Positions 35,920 to 46,548 of a DNA stretch of 64,000 nt are shown here, piece after piece. Position 1 is the stretch's first letter, and each line of letters starts with the position of its first letter. The notes under the pieces were generated by a model. The model did not search any database. It was not told the DNA's origin and worked only from the letters and a program-made list of their open reading frames with translations. Source of the DNA: Epiperipatus broadwayi (Eukaryota > Onychophora > Udeonychophora > Euonychophora > Peripatidae); the NCBI GenBank assembly GCA_028023455.1, contig JAQFVV010000018.1:8476679-8540678 (forward strand), read 5' to 3'. The position numbers and the translations under genes are program-made.

Positions 35920-36532
35920 TATGTTGGCCTATTTCCATCATCTATTAATGAATGTTGAATGTATAAAAAATTTAAAATTTTATTTAAGCTTTTCAAATAC
36001 AAATACCTTGTTAGTAATAACATGCAAATAAACAACACAGATTAGTAATTACACAACGTTTCGAATAGTATTATTCTCCTTTCTTCTTCATGTGTTGCTG
36101 ACTTGACCAATGCCAATATTAGCATAGGAGTCCAACTCATACCTTTAAATTCTCCAATATCGAATTTAAGCCAAACGCTTTAACCGACTGAGCTATTCTG
36201 TCAAAGGCAACTCTAACCAATTGAACTATTCTGTCAAAGGCAACTGTTGCTTTTGATAGAATAGCTCAAATAGGTTAGAGAATTTGCCTTAAATTCAATA
36301 TTGGAGAATCTAAAAGTGTGAGTTTTACTCCTATGTTAAAACTATCACTAGTCAGACTAGCAATACCTGGAAAAAAGTGGAGGATAATACTATTCAAAAC
36401 ATTGTGTAATTACTAACCTGTGTTGCTTATATTATTATGAACAAGTTGTTTGCATTTCAAAAGTTTAAATAAAGTTTAAAATTTTCTCTACATTCAACAT
36501 TTTCTAATAGATGATGAAAATAGTCCAACATA
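35920..36532. mobile_element. PLE-family inverted duplication carrying two tRNA-like modules
   Basis: The arms start ATGTTGGCCTATTTCCATCATCT (35920) and end with the inverted AGATGATGAAAATAGTCCAACAT (to 36532), meeting near 36232-36240. The termini are the same as those of the PLE copy at 42.22-42.85 kb (TTGGACTATTTCCATCATCT), so this is a head-to-head dimer of that element's 3' part. Each arm has a tRNA-like module next to GTTGCTGACTTGACC-type sequence and a hairpin ending CGAAACGTTGTG (left arm, minus strand, 36072-36051). The nuclease coding part is absent. Confidence 0.75.
36116..36205 (-). repeat. tRNA-like module in left arm
   Basis: On the minus strand ATAGCTCAGTCGGTTAAAGC reads like a complete tRNA D-arm and A-box. 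About 30 nt later GTATGAGTTGGACTCCTA sits at the T-arm/B-box position. The spacing is that of a tRNA or tRNA-derived SINE head, but acceptor-stem pairing is lacking, so it is not a functional tRNA. The inverted copy in the right arm (about 36250-36335) is more decayed. Confidence 0.65.
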
Positions 36533-36902
36533 TTAATATCACATCGGATATTAGTAAGTTTGAACATAAAAAATAAAGTTGTTTGAAGAACTGAAAGAAA
36601 CTTTTGGAGAAGAAAATAATACATGCAGATATATATATATATGTGTGTGTAAGTTTTTTTATCAATGCATCTTTTATTTTTAGCTCAATCCTATCACAAT
36701 TATCAGTCCAGAACTCAAACCAGCTTCGCACATTACAGATACATTAGAAACAAATACTTTTTCAAGTAATCCATATAGCACGTTATAACTTAACTTTATA
36801 TACACAGTCTTTTTGAGGTACTTAAATTGAATTTCATACAATATATATTTCAAACTTTTACTGAAACATAGGATCAAAGACGTGAAAAATATTAAATGAC
36901 CC

Positions 36903-36944
36903 CCAAGATGCACATTTCATGCTGAACCAGCACTCATCAGTTGG
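36903..36944 (-). ncRNA. Hammerhead ribozyme, complete
   Basis: Minus strand: CCAA (stem I), CTGATGA, stem II GTGCT/AGCAT with GGTTC loop, GAAA, then TGTGCATC and TTGG closing stem I. Stem III is A-T, T-A, G-C around a two-base TG loop, and the cleavage triplet is ATC. Relative to the 15.2 kb ribozyme the third stem III pair changed from A-T to G-C on both sides, a compensatory change that supports the fold. Confidence 0.8.
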
Positions 36945-37540
36945 CCCATATCACAATATATTTTTCATCATAAGTTCAGTAAATATATAAATAACAAATT
37001 ACTATAGTTTAATTGACAGGTTTCAAATTTTCTGAACAAACTATTTATGGAAATATTATTAGACCAGACATTTTCTAAAGCAAAATCTCACTTAATGAAT
37101 AACATATCTGCAGTGTTGTAGAGATATTACCACCTGAATCTCTTGCCCATGTTGACAATTTTGATAATTTTCACTAAATCACTCTCATGCAAGGTAGGGA
37201 CTTGTTTTTATCTACTTTTAATATCTTGTGGACAAGTAGACAATTATTGCACTACAATATATATTTGCAAGTTTTTTAATCAGTGCATCTTTTAACTTTA
37301 GCTCAATCCTATTACAATCCATCTATCAGTACAGAATTCAGGTCAACTTCCTACACTGCAAATACATTAGAAACAGTAATCCATATAGGGCATGTTACAA
37401 TTTAACTGTACATACTTAATTTTTCTAAAGATAGTTAAACCTAACTTAATATAATATGTATTTAAATATATTTCATAATTCTATTCCATCACATATTACT
37501 GAAACATATGATCAAAGAGATGTAAAAAAGATAAATGATC

Positions 37541-37582
37541 CCTAAAATATGCATTTATGCTGTGTCAGTACTCATCAGTTGG
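37541..37582 (-). ncRNA. Degenerate hammerhead ribozyme in second tandem unit
   Basis: CCAACTGATGAGTACTG keeps the first core box and stem I, but stem II (GTACTGACACAGCAT) is weakened and the GAAA box reads TAAA with a nearby deletion. It is predicted to be inactive. Confidence 0.65.
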
Positions 37583-37625
37583 CCTAGATCACAATCTCTT
37601 GCACATAACTTCACCACAAGTTCAG

Positions 37626-37664
<39 letters not shown>

Positions 37665-37870
37665 AGAGAGAGAAAGAGAGATATATATATAACAAATTAC
37701 TATAGTTTAATTGGCAGATTTCAAATTTTCTAATTTACAACTTTGATACAAACTACTTTATAAAAATATATTAATTACTTTTACAAATCATTTATTAGGC
37801 TATACGTTATCTATAGATCAAATATATACCTTAAGTCTCACTTAATGATTAATATGTCTGCAGTATTATA

Positions 37871-40020
37871 GAGGTATGAGCACCTTATTTCAAAATTTAC
37901 ATTAAATATTTATAATAAATATAAAATATATCGAATTTTATTTAAGTGTATTAGAGCTCCAGTCCTAACATATGTATTGAGATATTATGATTGAAAAAGA
38001 CTATTTTTATCGTAGAAAAAATAAATAAAATAAAAAAATATTCAAAGAGAAACTAAAAAATATGCAATCTAAAAAATATATGGGTGGCAGCCTATACTAC
38101 TTAGGAAGAGATGAGTTAGTTTAGTCTATGTGAAGAAAAAAGTGCATTAAAATATGAGATATAAATTATTGCAAAAAAATAAATAAATAAATAACTGGAT
38201 AATTTTTAAAAAATGCCATAAATTAAAAAAGTGATAAGTTGTTCAATAATGAGTAATTATAGATATTTGAATAGAAACATAAAGAGAATCTTTGGTCTAC
38301 AAAGAAGAGGGAATTTTATTATATGAAAATAAATGGAACAATATTTTCAAGACAAAGATATAATCTTTAAAAACTAAGGAAAGAGTAAACGGAATAATGT
38401 AGAGAATGAAAACTACAGAATATAAAAATAAAATAGAAATTATGTAATTTTTGAATCTGTTTTTAGGAAAAAATATGAAGACTGTTAGTATTGAGTTTTT
38501 ACAAGAAAATTTTGAGATATTAATGAACATAAAACTCTTAAGTATTCATAACATATTTCATATAAAAAAGATATAAAAAAGAGTAAATTAATGAAAATCA
38601 CAAAAATTATATAATAATAAAATATTTGTAAATTGTGAGATATATATTTCTACACTGATAAAATATGTTTGTAAAATAGTTTCAAAATAAATACAATTTA
38701 ATGGGGAAAACGGTTTTTTTACAAATGTTATGGTTTATCAATTGAGAGACAGAAAGAGGCTTCCTACTCTGAAAGGAGGCAAACAAATAAATGAAACCTT
38801 GTGATGTCAAAATGCTAATCATTTTTATATGAACTAAGATCTCGAATTTCTCATTTATTGTGACCAGATCTAGGATAATTATGGAGAAGTAATAGCCAGT
38901 GAAGACAATGCTTTTGTGGCAGTTATGAGCTGCTGAAAAAAATGGATTGGGAAACATCATATGAAAATGCAGATTAGTTATAATGCATAAAAGAAGAAAG
39001 AATGAAACACAAATAACCCAGTCAGCCCAAAGTGGCAATGACTTCCTTTGCTATTACATTAAGATCATTTTTACTGTTACTTACTTAAAGTCCAAATTTG
39101 TACTTTTATGCTTGTTCTTTATAAAAGTCCAACTTTGTATTCTATTATTTATTCATTAAATTATGCAACTTTTTTATGATGTGGTTTTAATATTGCTTTT
39201 ATAAAACTCAACATTTACATATACTTAAATTTTTATCCAATTTAAAATAAAATATATACAATTTATTTTAAACGGGATGATGGAAACTATGTACTTAGTT
39301 TGACTTATTGTCTATATTCTCTTGTTGGTATAATTTCATCAATCTGTGTATTCTTGAATTTCTCAAATGTGATCCTTGTAACTCATGGGATGCTACATGT
39401 ACGCTCCCAATTGAATTTCACAATTTACTGTTTTCCTTGTATTTATGCTGCTTCTGTAAATAAAGTTCACTTTTGAAATAAAAAATATACAATTTAATAT
39501 TCGTTTTATAAAAATAAATAACAAATTGGAAGAGAAAAATTGGACATCAATTTTCACTTAGGGATTTATATTTTCAGTATGGCTCAAGTCACTCTATGTG
39601 GTATGGAAAGGCAACAATTAAGACAAAGATGAGAATAGAGCACATACCATATCTGTATCAATAAATAATTATGAACACAGTAAATATGCAAAGAATAAGT
39701 ATCAGAAGTCAATATCATTTAAATATAATAAGTGATAAACATAACATAAGTAGCAAATAATCACCAACACTCATCCTTTGTGATTGTATTTTTAAAAAAT
39801 CATAATCTAAAATGTTATGCTAATCATCATCAAGAAAATGACAGATTTTTGGTATAGTATTATAAAAACAATTACCAATATTTTTGCTGCATGCATGAAC
39901 ATACATGCTAACATAATTATCAAATTAAATGTTTCAAAAATTTTGGAATCATTATATTAATTCTGATCATCATCAATCCTAGTTATCATCATAAAATCTA
40001 TGAAGTGTGTTCATCTAAAT
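37871..40020. other. AT-rich intron DNA; possible dead retroelement with mRNA-like 3' end
   Basis: The plus strand over 38040-39050 is purine-biased without a sustained frame. At 39465-39472 GTAAATAAAG, following TTGTATTTATGCTGCTTCT, resembles a polyadenylation signal (AATAAA) at the end of a retroelement transcript. The 118-codon minus-strand frame at 39038-38682 has no recognisable domain and is not called. Confidence 0.3.
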
Positions 40021-40310
40021 TATACACCTATATAGACACTAAAGATTGCAACTTGATAATAGAGATTAAAATTATTGATATAAAAAACCTATTTAGCCTT
40101 GTACATTATTACATTTATTATTTAAGTAATACTTCTGGTACAATTTGAAATTTATGATTGCAGTTTGTAATATTATAATTGACTATTTATTAGTCTGCAT
40201 TGAGAATATGTTATATTTACTTGTTTAAAGAGATTTGTTTAAACTTCTTTGTATCAATAATTTTAATCTCTGTGGTTAAGTTGCAATCTTTAGGGTCTAT
40301 ATAAGTGTAT
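40021..40310. mobile_element. Foldback/MITE-like element, 290 bp
   Basis: TATACACCTATATAGAC, ACTAAAGATTGCAACTTGAT and GAGATTAAAATTATTGATA at the left (40021-40080) are inverted at the right (40252-40310: TATCAATAATTTTAATCTC, AAGTTGCAATCTTTAG, GTCTATATAAGTGTA). The terminal repeats are about 58 bp. No frame. Confidence 0.85.
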
Positions 40311-40874
40311 TAGACCATTAATAAAGGTGGAATTCCACCTTTGTTGTTATAAGGAGGTTGCTTTGACAATAGTTTGAAATTGTTAATTGTTATTGATATT
40401 GGGATTGTCTAAGTGTTGACTGATTTTTAATGATATTTATATAACAGCTAATTAAAATTGTAATCTAAAAAATTTAATAAACATTATGAAGAAATAGCAA
40501 AAACAAAGAAAAATATCTAGCTGTCCAGTCTTCAAAAAACTATGTCAATTTTATGTAAATTATTATTAAGAAGTATTTTTTTAACAAAATAATTCATTAT
40601 ACCACTATTAATTATCTACAGATCTTTAATTATTACAGATCTTTAAGTTCAAAAAAAAAAATACTTGAGTACCATTTTTGTAAAATTATATCAATTAAGA
40701 TTAGGTTTTGAGATTTGTATAAGGCCTTTTTTTTTAATTTTCCAGTTTCTGTAATAAAAATCAGATTTGATGAAAAATAAAGTTCAATTACTATATTAAA
40801 GTAATATTCTGGCATGTGTTTAATTCCATAATTGGACTGTTTCAAATCTACAGATTTTGTTAACTTTATATTAC

Positions 40875-40955
40875 CTTTCCATCTAATTGCAGAATCATTC
40901 CATTCCACTCTTTTCAAAGTTTCATCATAAGTTCCAATTTTAACCATAGATCCAT
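40875..40955 (-). CDS. GABA-B-type receptor exon: end of ligand-binding domain
   Basis: 81 bp on the minus strand. After the Asp codon shared with the upstream exon it reads GSMVKIGTYDETLKRVEW and NDSAIRWK. The pattern x-V-K-I-G-T-Y-D followed by a short loop and I-x-W is the membrane-proximal end of lobe 2 of the Venus-flytrap domain in GABA-B receptors. The acceptor is TTTATAG at 40962-40956 and the donor G|GTAATA at 40874. Both junctions are phase 1, so the exon length stays divisible by three. An open frame runs 5' past the acceptor and 3' past the donor, but those parts are hydrophobic AT-rich intron with no homology. Confidence 0.92.
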
Positions 40956-40999
40956 CTATAAAATAGTAATACAATAATTTAAATATTAATTGTGTTAAA

Positions 41000-42215
41000 A
41001 TCAAGCAAATATTTCTAATTTTAAATAATTGTTTTCTTAATTAAATTTATTATTTTTACTTTTTTTTCATTATTTTTTTAAAAATATAAATTATAGAGGT
41101 TATAATAATTAAATTTGTAAAGCTATAAATTTTTATATTGTCTCTGAGCATAGCCATAAAAAGACACTTTAAGTTTGAGTTTGAGGCCGGACTATGAGTT
41201 TAACTAATATCACCTTAACTTACTGAACTAAATATCGCTATCATAAAACTCAAATATTTACCATTTAGTGATTTTCATAAAAGATTTTCTAAGTCATTTC
41301 AATGTTTTCAGAACTGATATTAATGAATAAATATGAATAGATTGTATAATAATATTTTATGTTAAAGAATAAAGAAATCTCAACTTTTGAAATACACCTA
41401 AATTTTATAACTATAGTAATTTTCTAACAGTATGTGATTTATTTAACAACTTGTAAGAGCCAATACCAATCAAGATATTTACAGATGATAGATGATTATA
41501 GACATAAATATATTTCATATGTTTTGCATGAGTAAGTACTGTATCTTTTTTAAAAATTTACACTAACTCTAAGATGGTTTGCTAAATTATTTCAACAATT
41601 TTTAGAATTTATTTTACTTATCGTCTTCGGAAGTGATGTCTATTTACATATAAATTCAGATAAAATTAAAATAAAACACTTTTTTCTTATTTGGCTAACT
41701 AAAAACAGCAATGATGAATTAATCTGAAGATAAGTAGCATTATTATTTTTTACATATTTTATCTAACATTTTGACCTTGACAATCATAACAAAAGAAAAT
41801 TTCTTATCTTTTAACAATGCTCTTTTTTATACAATTTATAAAAAAAGAGAGAAAACTTTTTAATATAGTTATAAGTATATATGTCTGATATGCCTATATC
41901 CTGAAGTTCAAAATCATATTAATGAAAATAAAGAAAGTCTGTTGGTTATGAAAAATGCACTTATTTATAAGTATGTTTAAAAATTTACCTCAAACATAGA
42001 TTGAGGTAATTAAGCATAAGTATATTGCAACAAGGAATTGACTATTAATGATAGATTGCTTTTTTCACTCCGCTAACACAATTTCTTGTAGCATCTTAAT
42101 GTTCAGAGTTTTATCGTAACTTTGTTGAATTATTCATATCCAGAAAATAAGTATGGAAGAACTTTTAAAACAAGTTTTATAGTGAACAAGAGAACAAAAA
42201 GAGACTAATAACATA
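41000..42215. other. AT-rich intron DNA; weak foldback only
   Basis: ACTTATCGTCTTCGG (about 41617) and CTGAAGATAAGTAG (about 41725) form a short imperfect inverted repeat. Nothing else was recognised. Confidence 0.35.
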
Positions 42216-42344
42216 ATTATATTTTTATATTGGACTATTTCCATCATCTAATATGTGTATTGAATGTCTTTAGAAAAATTTAACTTTATTTAAATATTCC
42301 AAATATATTCAACTGTTAATAATAGCACATCAAACAAGTTAGAA

Positions 42345-42390
42345 ATTTCAAGAGGTATTATTCTCCTCTCTTCTTCAGGTGTTGCTGACC
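42345..42390 (-). ncRNA. Hammerhead-like hairpin at PLE 3' end
   Basis: Minus strand: CAACAC, CTGAAGA (fits the CUGANGA core), AGAGAGG with loop AGAATAATA and CCTCTT (stem II), then GAAA. A stem III and cleavage triplet are not clear, and stem I pairing is partial. The left arm at 36.05 kb has the same layout ending CGAAACGTTG. It is consistent with the degenerate hammerheads of Penelope-like elements. Confidence 0.5.
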
Positions 42391-42411
42391 TGACCAGTGA
42401 CAGTACTAGCA

Positions 42412-42497
42412 TATGATTCGAACCTGGGTACTTATATTCTTGAGTATTGAGCTTCAAGGTAAGGCTCTAACTAACTGCACCATTCTGCTAAAGGCAA
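42412..42497 (-). repeat. tRNA-like module between PLE nuclease and 3' hairpin
   Basis: Minus strand: GAATGGTGCAGTTAGTTAGAGC (A-box/D-arm, given here as TGGTGCAGTTAGTTAGAGC) and, about 40 nt on, CAGGTTCGAATCATATG (B-box GGTTCGAATC). The internal Pol III promoter elements are close to consensus, but no acceptor stem forms. It corresponds to the modules at 36.1 kb and 60.2-60.3 kb. Confidence 0.7.
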
Positions 42498-42741
42498 CAG
42501 TCTGTAGTAATTTCATATACTTATCTATGAGATTCCTCCTGATTGCTCCACTTTTTCTAAGAACAAAGTTGATTAGTGTTTTCCATACATTATGTATAGT
42601 CACATCAGAATGGCTTAGGGGATTTTTTGCCATTGTATTGTGAGCAGCTTCTTTAAATTTTCTTCTTTGTCCCTTTTCTTCTCTATCCAATATTTTTGTA
42701 TTTTCCCAATTGAACATATGTTCATTCAATGACACATACAT
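42454..42741 (-). pseudogene. Penelope-like element GIY-YIG endonuclease, C-terminal fragment
   Basis: The open frame contains NEHMFNWENTKILDREEKG then RRKFKEAAHN. The W-x-x-T-K-I-L-D-R-E and K-E-A-x-x patterns, including the expected catalytic Glu, match the second half of the GIY-YIG domain that cuts target DNA for Penelope-like elements. The preceding residues VAEH lie in another frame, so there is a frameshift at about 42741. The frame runs on into the tRNA-like module, so its natural stop has been lost or the module was acquired. The N-terminal YIG part and the reverse transcriptase are missing. Confidence 0.7.
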
Positions 42742-43369
42742 GTTCTGCTACCTTAGACATATGTTTTCTCTCTTCTAATCATAATTTTTTCTGAAGACAT
42801 TCAATACACATATTAGATGATGGAAATAGTCCAATATAAAAATACAACTAGAACACCATCATCACAAACTTTCATGAAAACACTAATAACATAATGGCTT
42901 GTAAAATTAGCAATATATTATCAGAAATATGTAATTTCATTTCATGTTGCTACAGTCTATAATGGATCATTCTGGTGAAAAGATAAAAAAAATTCTATGG
43001 AATAGTAAAAGTACTAAATGAAAAAAGTAACATCTAATAAGCTTTAATGTTAAAGTTGTCATTTATATACCTAGAAAGTTTGTTTTGAAATGGTGATGAA
43101 ATATTTTACAACATTTGGAGAATTTTTTTTATATAATTCTTTATTTAAAAGCAATTTTTAAATAAAAAAACAAAGAATCGTATTAAAAAATTAGACTGCA
43201 AATTGATAAATTATTACACCAAATTTATGCCACAAATGTTGATAGGATCAGTAAAGCAGAATCACAATTGAAATTTTGTCACAATCTAGTTCAGAACAAG
43301 ATTATATAATATGAACTTGATCATGAACCCTGAGGAATTAATGGGACCATGAGACTAATTGGTGTTTTT

Positions 43370-44030
43370 TTCTTTTGGGTTTTGCTTTAATTCTCAGTCT
43401 CAAGGGCAGAGGCGATGGCCATAAAGGGTTTGTTGATTGGTGGGATCGGTCAGCGATCATTGCTGCACCAAGGTTTGGGGGTGATCTGGCAAGGTTCTCA
43501 TGGCCCTCCCTGATTCAGTTGGTGTTCCAGACATGCTGAACTAATGTTACACCCAGATAAATTGCAACCCACTTACAGCGAGGGCCAAAGTGGTTTAACC
43601 TTGTCCAAGGAGTGGGTCTGGGTTCTCACTAAACTGAGTTCTGGCTGATGGGTCATAGATGGAGTCAGGGGGGTGCCTGGGGACATGCCAGGTGGGTTGA
43701 GAATCGATTGTCCCACATAGACATTGCTTCGAATGGACGTTGCATCCCCTTGATTGACTGACATTTGAGCTGTGATAATTCATGTCCCTGTTTTTTTGTG
43801 TGTGTTTTTTTCTAGATGTTTGTACTCCGAATGTTTTTTTTTTTTTCAGATACCTGTAATACCTAATCTATTGGACAAGGTGGTTGTATTGTTTTGAGCG
43901 ACTGCCCAGTTGTAGAATATAAATGTATCATTTTAGCCTCTATTGCCCATTGCTGCAGGTGACAGAATATGGCCCCTGCACAGGTTAATCATACTTTAGT
44001 GACTTAATAAAGTTGCTTTGAAACATAGTC
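43370..44030. other. GC-richer block with mRNA-like end; identity unknown
   Basis: 43390-43790 is clearly richer in GC than the rest of the intron. Minus-strand frames give Pro/Ser-rich peptide (NPPGMSPGTPLTPSM) with no domain. The plus strand ends in GACTTAATAAAGTTGCTTTG (AATAAA at 44006), as a polyadenylated transcript would. It may be the 3' end of a retroelement or a processed transcript. No protein was recognised. Confidence 0.4.
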
Positions 44031-44154
44031 ATAAGTCATAAATTTAAGAATTTCAATGTATTGTAATTGACCTAAATGTGAATAAATTTGATTTTGAAAG
44101 TAAAAAAGTGTTTTACATTTATTTGAGATATAATTGCTGATTTTTATGTACAAT

Positions 44155-44320
44155 ATATATATATGAGTGTGTAAAATTGTGAAAGGAATTATTTTTCATG
44201 CATATGCTAGAAAATTGATACGCACTTTTCCGTCAATAATTGTTTTATAACCAGAGTACTTGTCAATTTTCCACCTTATGTGTGAAAAGTAGTTCCACAA
44301 TTTTACATATATATAAATCG
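44155..44320. mobile_element. Foldback/MITE-like element, approximately 165 bp
   Basis: ATATATGAGTGTGTAAAATTGTG with AAGGAATTATTTTT at the left pairs with GAAAAGTAGTTCCACAATTT and TACATATATATAAA at the right. The arms are about 35 bp. Interior non-coding. Confidence 0.7.
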
Positions 44321-44329
44321 ATATATTAT

Positions 44330-45880
44330 TAACTATTACATATATTTCTTGCAAATTTAATGCAATGTATTATATAATGTATATGTTATGTGATTTAAAA
44401 ATATTTTATATCTTAATGTAAATAATAAGAATATTTTTATATATGGATATATATATATATATATATATTATAGATAAAGATACTTAAGGTTTAAATCTCT
44501 GAAACTACAGACATATTTTATTTTTTTATTAGTTGACTGGAATGATTTTAATTTGTTTTATATTTGCTCTATACATTCTATCTCTATAAATATAATCAAA
44601 ATTTACAATTTATGAATACATTTTAAATAAATAATTTTTTAAATGTTTAAATGTTCTTATTTATGATGAATATCATCATTTTTCCACTCTAATGTTTTCG
44701 TGATAAATTGGTTTTGTGGGGCATATAATATTTCGTCTTTATTATAATATATTATTGTGAAAATCGCATTTTCAATAATATGCTTAAAAATTTTAATAAA
44801 GAGTTTTAATAATTAACACGCTAAATAAATTTTGCTTCCTATTAAATAAATAAATAAAAAGAACAAGTGTAAGTGGGTGAAAATATTTAAAGAAAATCCG
44901 ATAATAATCTTGTTTAAACCTTTCATTATTTAAGTACTGCAATTACATATTATGAAATATTGTTTGTATCTCGAGTAATTGTGTTAATTAATTATATCTT
45001 AATGAATTTCTGTTGATTGTTAATTTATTAAACTGTGCAATAAATGAAGTGTCTGAGTTTTATGTTTTATTAAAAGCTAGTTCTAATCAGATATATAATG
45101 ATAGAAATATATAATATTAGGTTTGGTCTTAGTTTAATCACACAAGTATAAATATTTTTATGATGATCACAATTTATGACATCGCACTCTGATTTAAAGT
45201 GTTGTCTGCCTAAAAATGTTATAGATATTTAGTGCAAAATAAGCATATATATATATATATGCTATTTATTCACAGAAATCTGATGCAAACTCTTCTTTAC
45301 TCTTATACCAATAATTGTGATCAATGTTATCAGTACATTTGATGTTTATTTAATTATTATCATCATCATCATCGGTATCGCCACCAGTTAAATATAGTTG
45401 TTTATTTTTATTCTCTTATATTCACGTTATTTATAAAATAATACAGCAAACTATAAACATGGACTTATTTAATCATCATTTAATCATCTTTAATAGGTAA
45501 CATTTTTTCACAAAATATTTCATTACATCATGTACATGATGTCCTAAAAATATATCAGTACATATTGTTACTCCTTTATAATCAGAATAAGCATTTTCAC
45601 ATTTTCAACTGAAATCAGAAGGTTTTTAAAATTTAATATCTTCTATCACAGCTTTATATTTAGCCGTTTTTTGTTTAGAATCAATTCACTTGTATTTTCC
45701 CAATGCTTTATTTTGCAATATTTATAAATTTGAAACAGCTAAAACATTAATCTTTCTGAGAATTATTGTGAAGGAAGTTTATACCTATATGGTCTTTCTG
45801 AGAATTATTGTGAAGGAAGTTTATACCTATATGATGATGCAAAAATTACATACTTCTCTCATATTTTATTTTCTACAAAC
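44330..45880. other. AT-rich intron DNA with microsatellites
   Basis: TA runs at 44447-44468 and 45245-45262 and an ATC run at 45356-45372. A 48-bp direct duplication lies at 45752-45832 (CTTTCTGAGAATTATTGTG with AAGGAAGTTTATACCTATATG). No gene seen. Confidence 0.5.
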
Positions 45881-45881
45881 A

Positions 45882-45883
45882 TT

Positions 45884-45948
<65 letters not shown>
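45882..45948. repeat. (TA)n microsatellite
   Basis: Nearly pure TA dinucleotides over about 66 bp with one AATA break. Confidence 0.95.
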
Positions 45949-45953
<5 letters not shown>

Positions 45954-45969
45954 CTAATAGTAAACTATG

Positions 45970-46172
45970 TTTATGATTTAGGGATATCTTGATTAAATGT
46001 ATCTATTTTGATATTATATATATAAACATTATGTTAAGAAATTTATGCAAAGAAATATCTTTCTGATATTTCTATATGTCAACAAGTACTTTTTATATAA
46101 ATCTTTTAACATAATGTTTATATATGTAATGTCAATATATGTAAATTTAATCAAGATGCCCGTAAATCATAT
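45970..46172. mobile_element. Foldback element, approximately 203 bp
   Basis: TTTATGATTTAGGGATATCTTGATTAAAT with ATATATAAACATTATGTTAA at the left is inverted at the right as TTAACATAATGTTTATATAT and ATTTAATCAAGATGCCCGTAAATCATA. The two arms cover most of the element. No coding capacity. Confidence 0.75.
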
Positions 46173-46207
46173 GCATTCAACAACATGTTAGCATCACTAT
46201 TATTATA

Positions 46208-46335
46208 CACCTTTTACCTTATTAACTAACTTTAAAGCTTTGAGTTCAAAATGAAAACACGTTTTCAAGTTCATTAGCTTGTATAGTCATATAGATCTGA
46301 ACTCAGTTTAGCTTCTACTAATAAGGTAAAAGGTG
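46208..46335. mobile_element. Short MITE-like element with 18-bp terminal inverted repeats
   Basis: CACCTTTTACCTTATTA at 46208-46224 and its inverse TAATAAGGTAAAAGGTG at 46319-46335 bound a 128-bp segment. It lies 36 bp beyond the previous foldback. Confidence 0.7.
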
Positions 46336-46548
46336 GCTGCTAGAGGGTTGCATTGGATCCTAAGATCTAGCTGCAATGCTCTCAGATTCAAAAGCCACAA
46401 GTTAGAAACTAGTCTGGGGATATTGGATGAGTAGGCACTAGATAGGGAGGGATTTTATGCACAAATGTATCCATTGATTACTCTGGCTTGTATTGAGTGG
46501 TGCAACTGTATGGAAAGTTTTGACTCTGTATGTATATATATATATATT

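Larger units (their letters stand above)
36600..37870 (-). mobile_element. Tandem dimer (638-bp unit) of the hammerhead-bearing element
   Basis: Two units repeat in order: GTGCATCTTTT/TTTAGCTCAATCCTAT (about 36666 and 37284), CAGTAATCCATATAG-like sequence, ACTGAAACATA and GATCAAAGA, the hammerhead (CATCAGTTGGCC at 36935 and 37573), AAGTTCAGTA, ACAAATTACTATAGTTTAATTG, and TCTCACTTAATGA with TCTGCAGT. Head-to-tail tandem copies with a ribozyme in each are the expected DNA form of retrozyme-type elements copied from circular or multimeric RNA. There is no coding sequence. A (TA)(GT)(GA) microsatellite lies at 37628-37690. Confidence 0.75.
42220..42846 (-). mobile_element. Penelope-like element fragment with 53-bp terminal inverted repeats
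   Basis: Left end 42220-42272 (ATTTTTATATTGGACTATTT, CCATCATCTAATATGTG, TATTGAATGTCTT) and right end 42794-42846 are perfect inverted copies over most of their length. Inside, on the minus strand, come the C-terminal part of a GIY-YIG nuclease, a tRNA-like module, and a hairpin flanked by CCTGAAGA and GAAA. This is the best-preserved member of the family also seen at 35.9 and 60.1 kb. Inverted terminal structures are known for Penelope-like elements. Confidence 0.8.

Noticed and set aside
38682-39038. 118-codon minus-strand frame with hydrophobic N-terminus
   Set aside because: No conserved motif, no splice context, and composition expected of AT-rich DNA; the purine-biased plus strand explains the open antisense frame.
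40956-41004. Extension of the receptor exon to an upstream ATG
   Set aside because: The added residues are low-complexity hydrophobic intron; a good acceptor at 40957-40956 restores the codon split with the upstream exon.
42412-42497. Functional tRNA gene
   Set aside because: A- and B-boxes are present, but acceptor and anticodon stems do not pair, and the same module recurs inside PLE copies.
43573-43783. Two overlapping Pro/Ser-rich minus-strand frames
   Set aside because: They overlap each other in different phases within a GC-richer block, with no domain and no supporting splice or start context.
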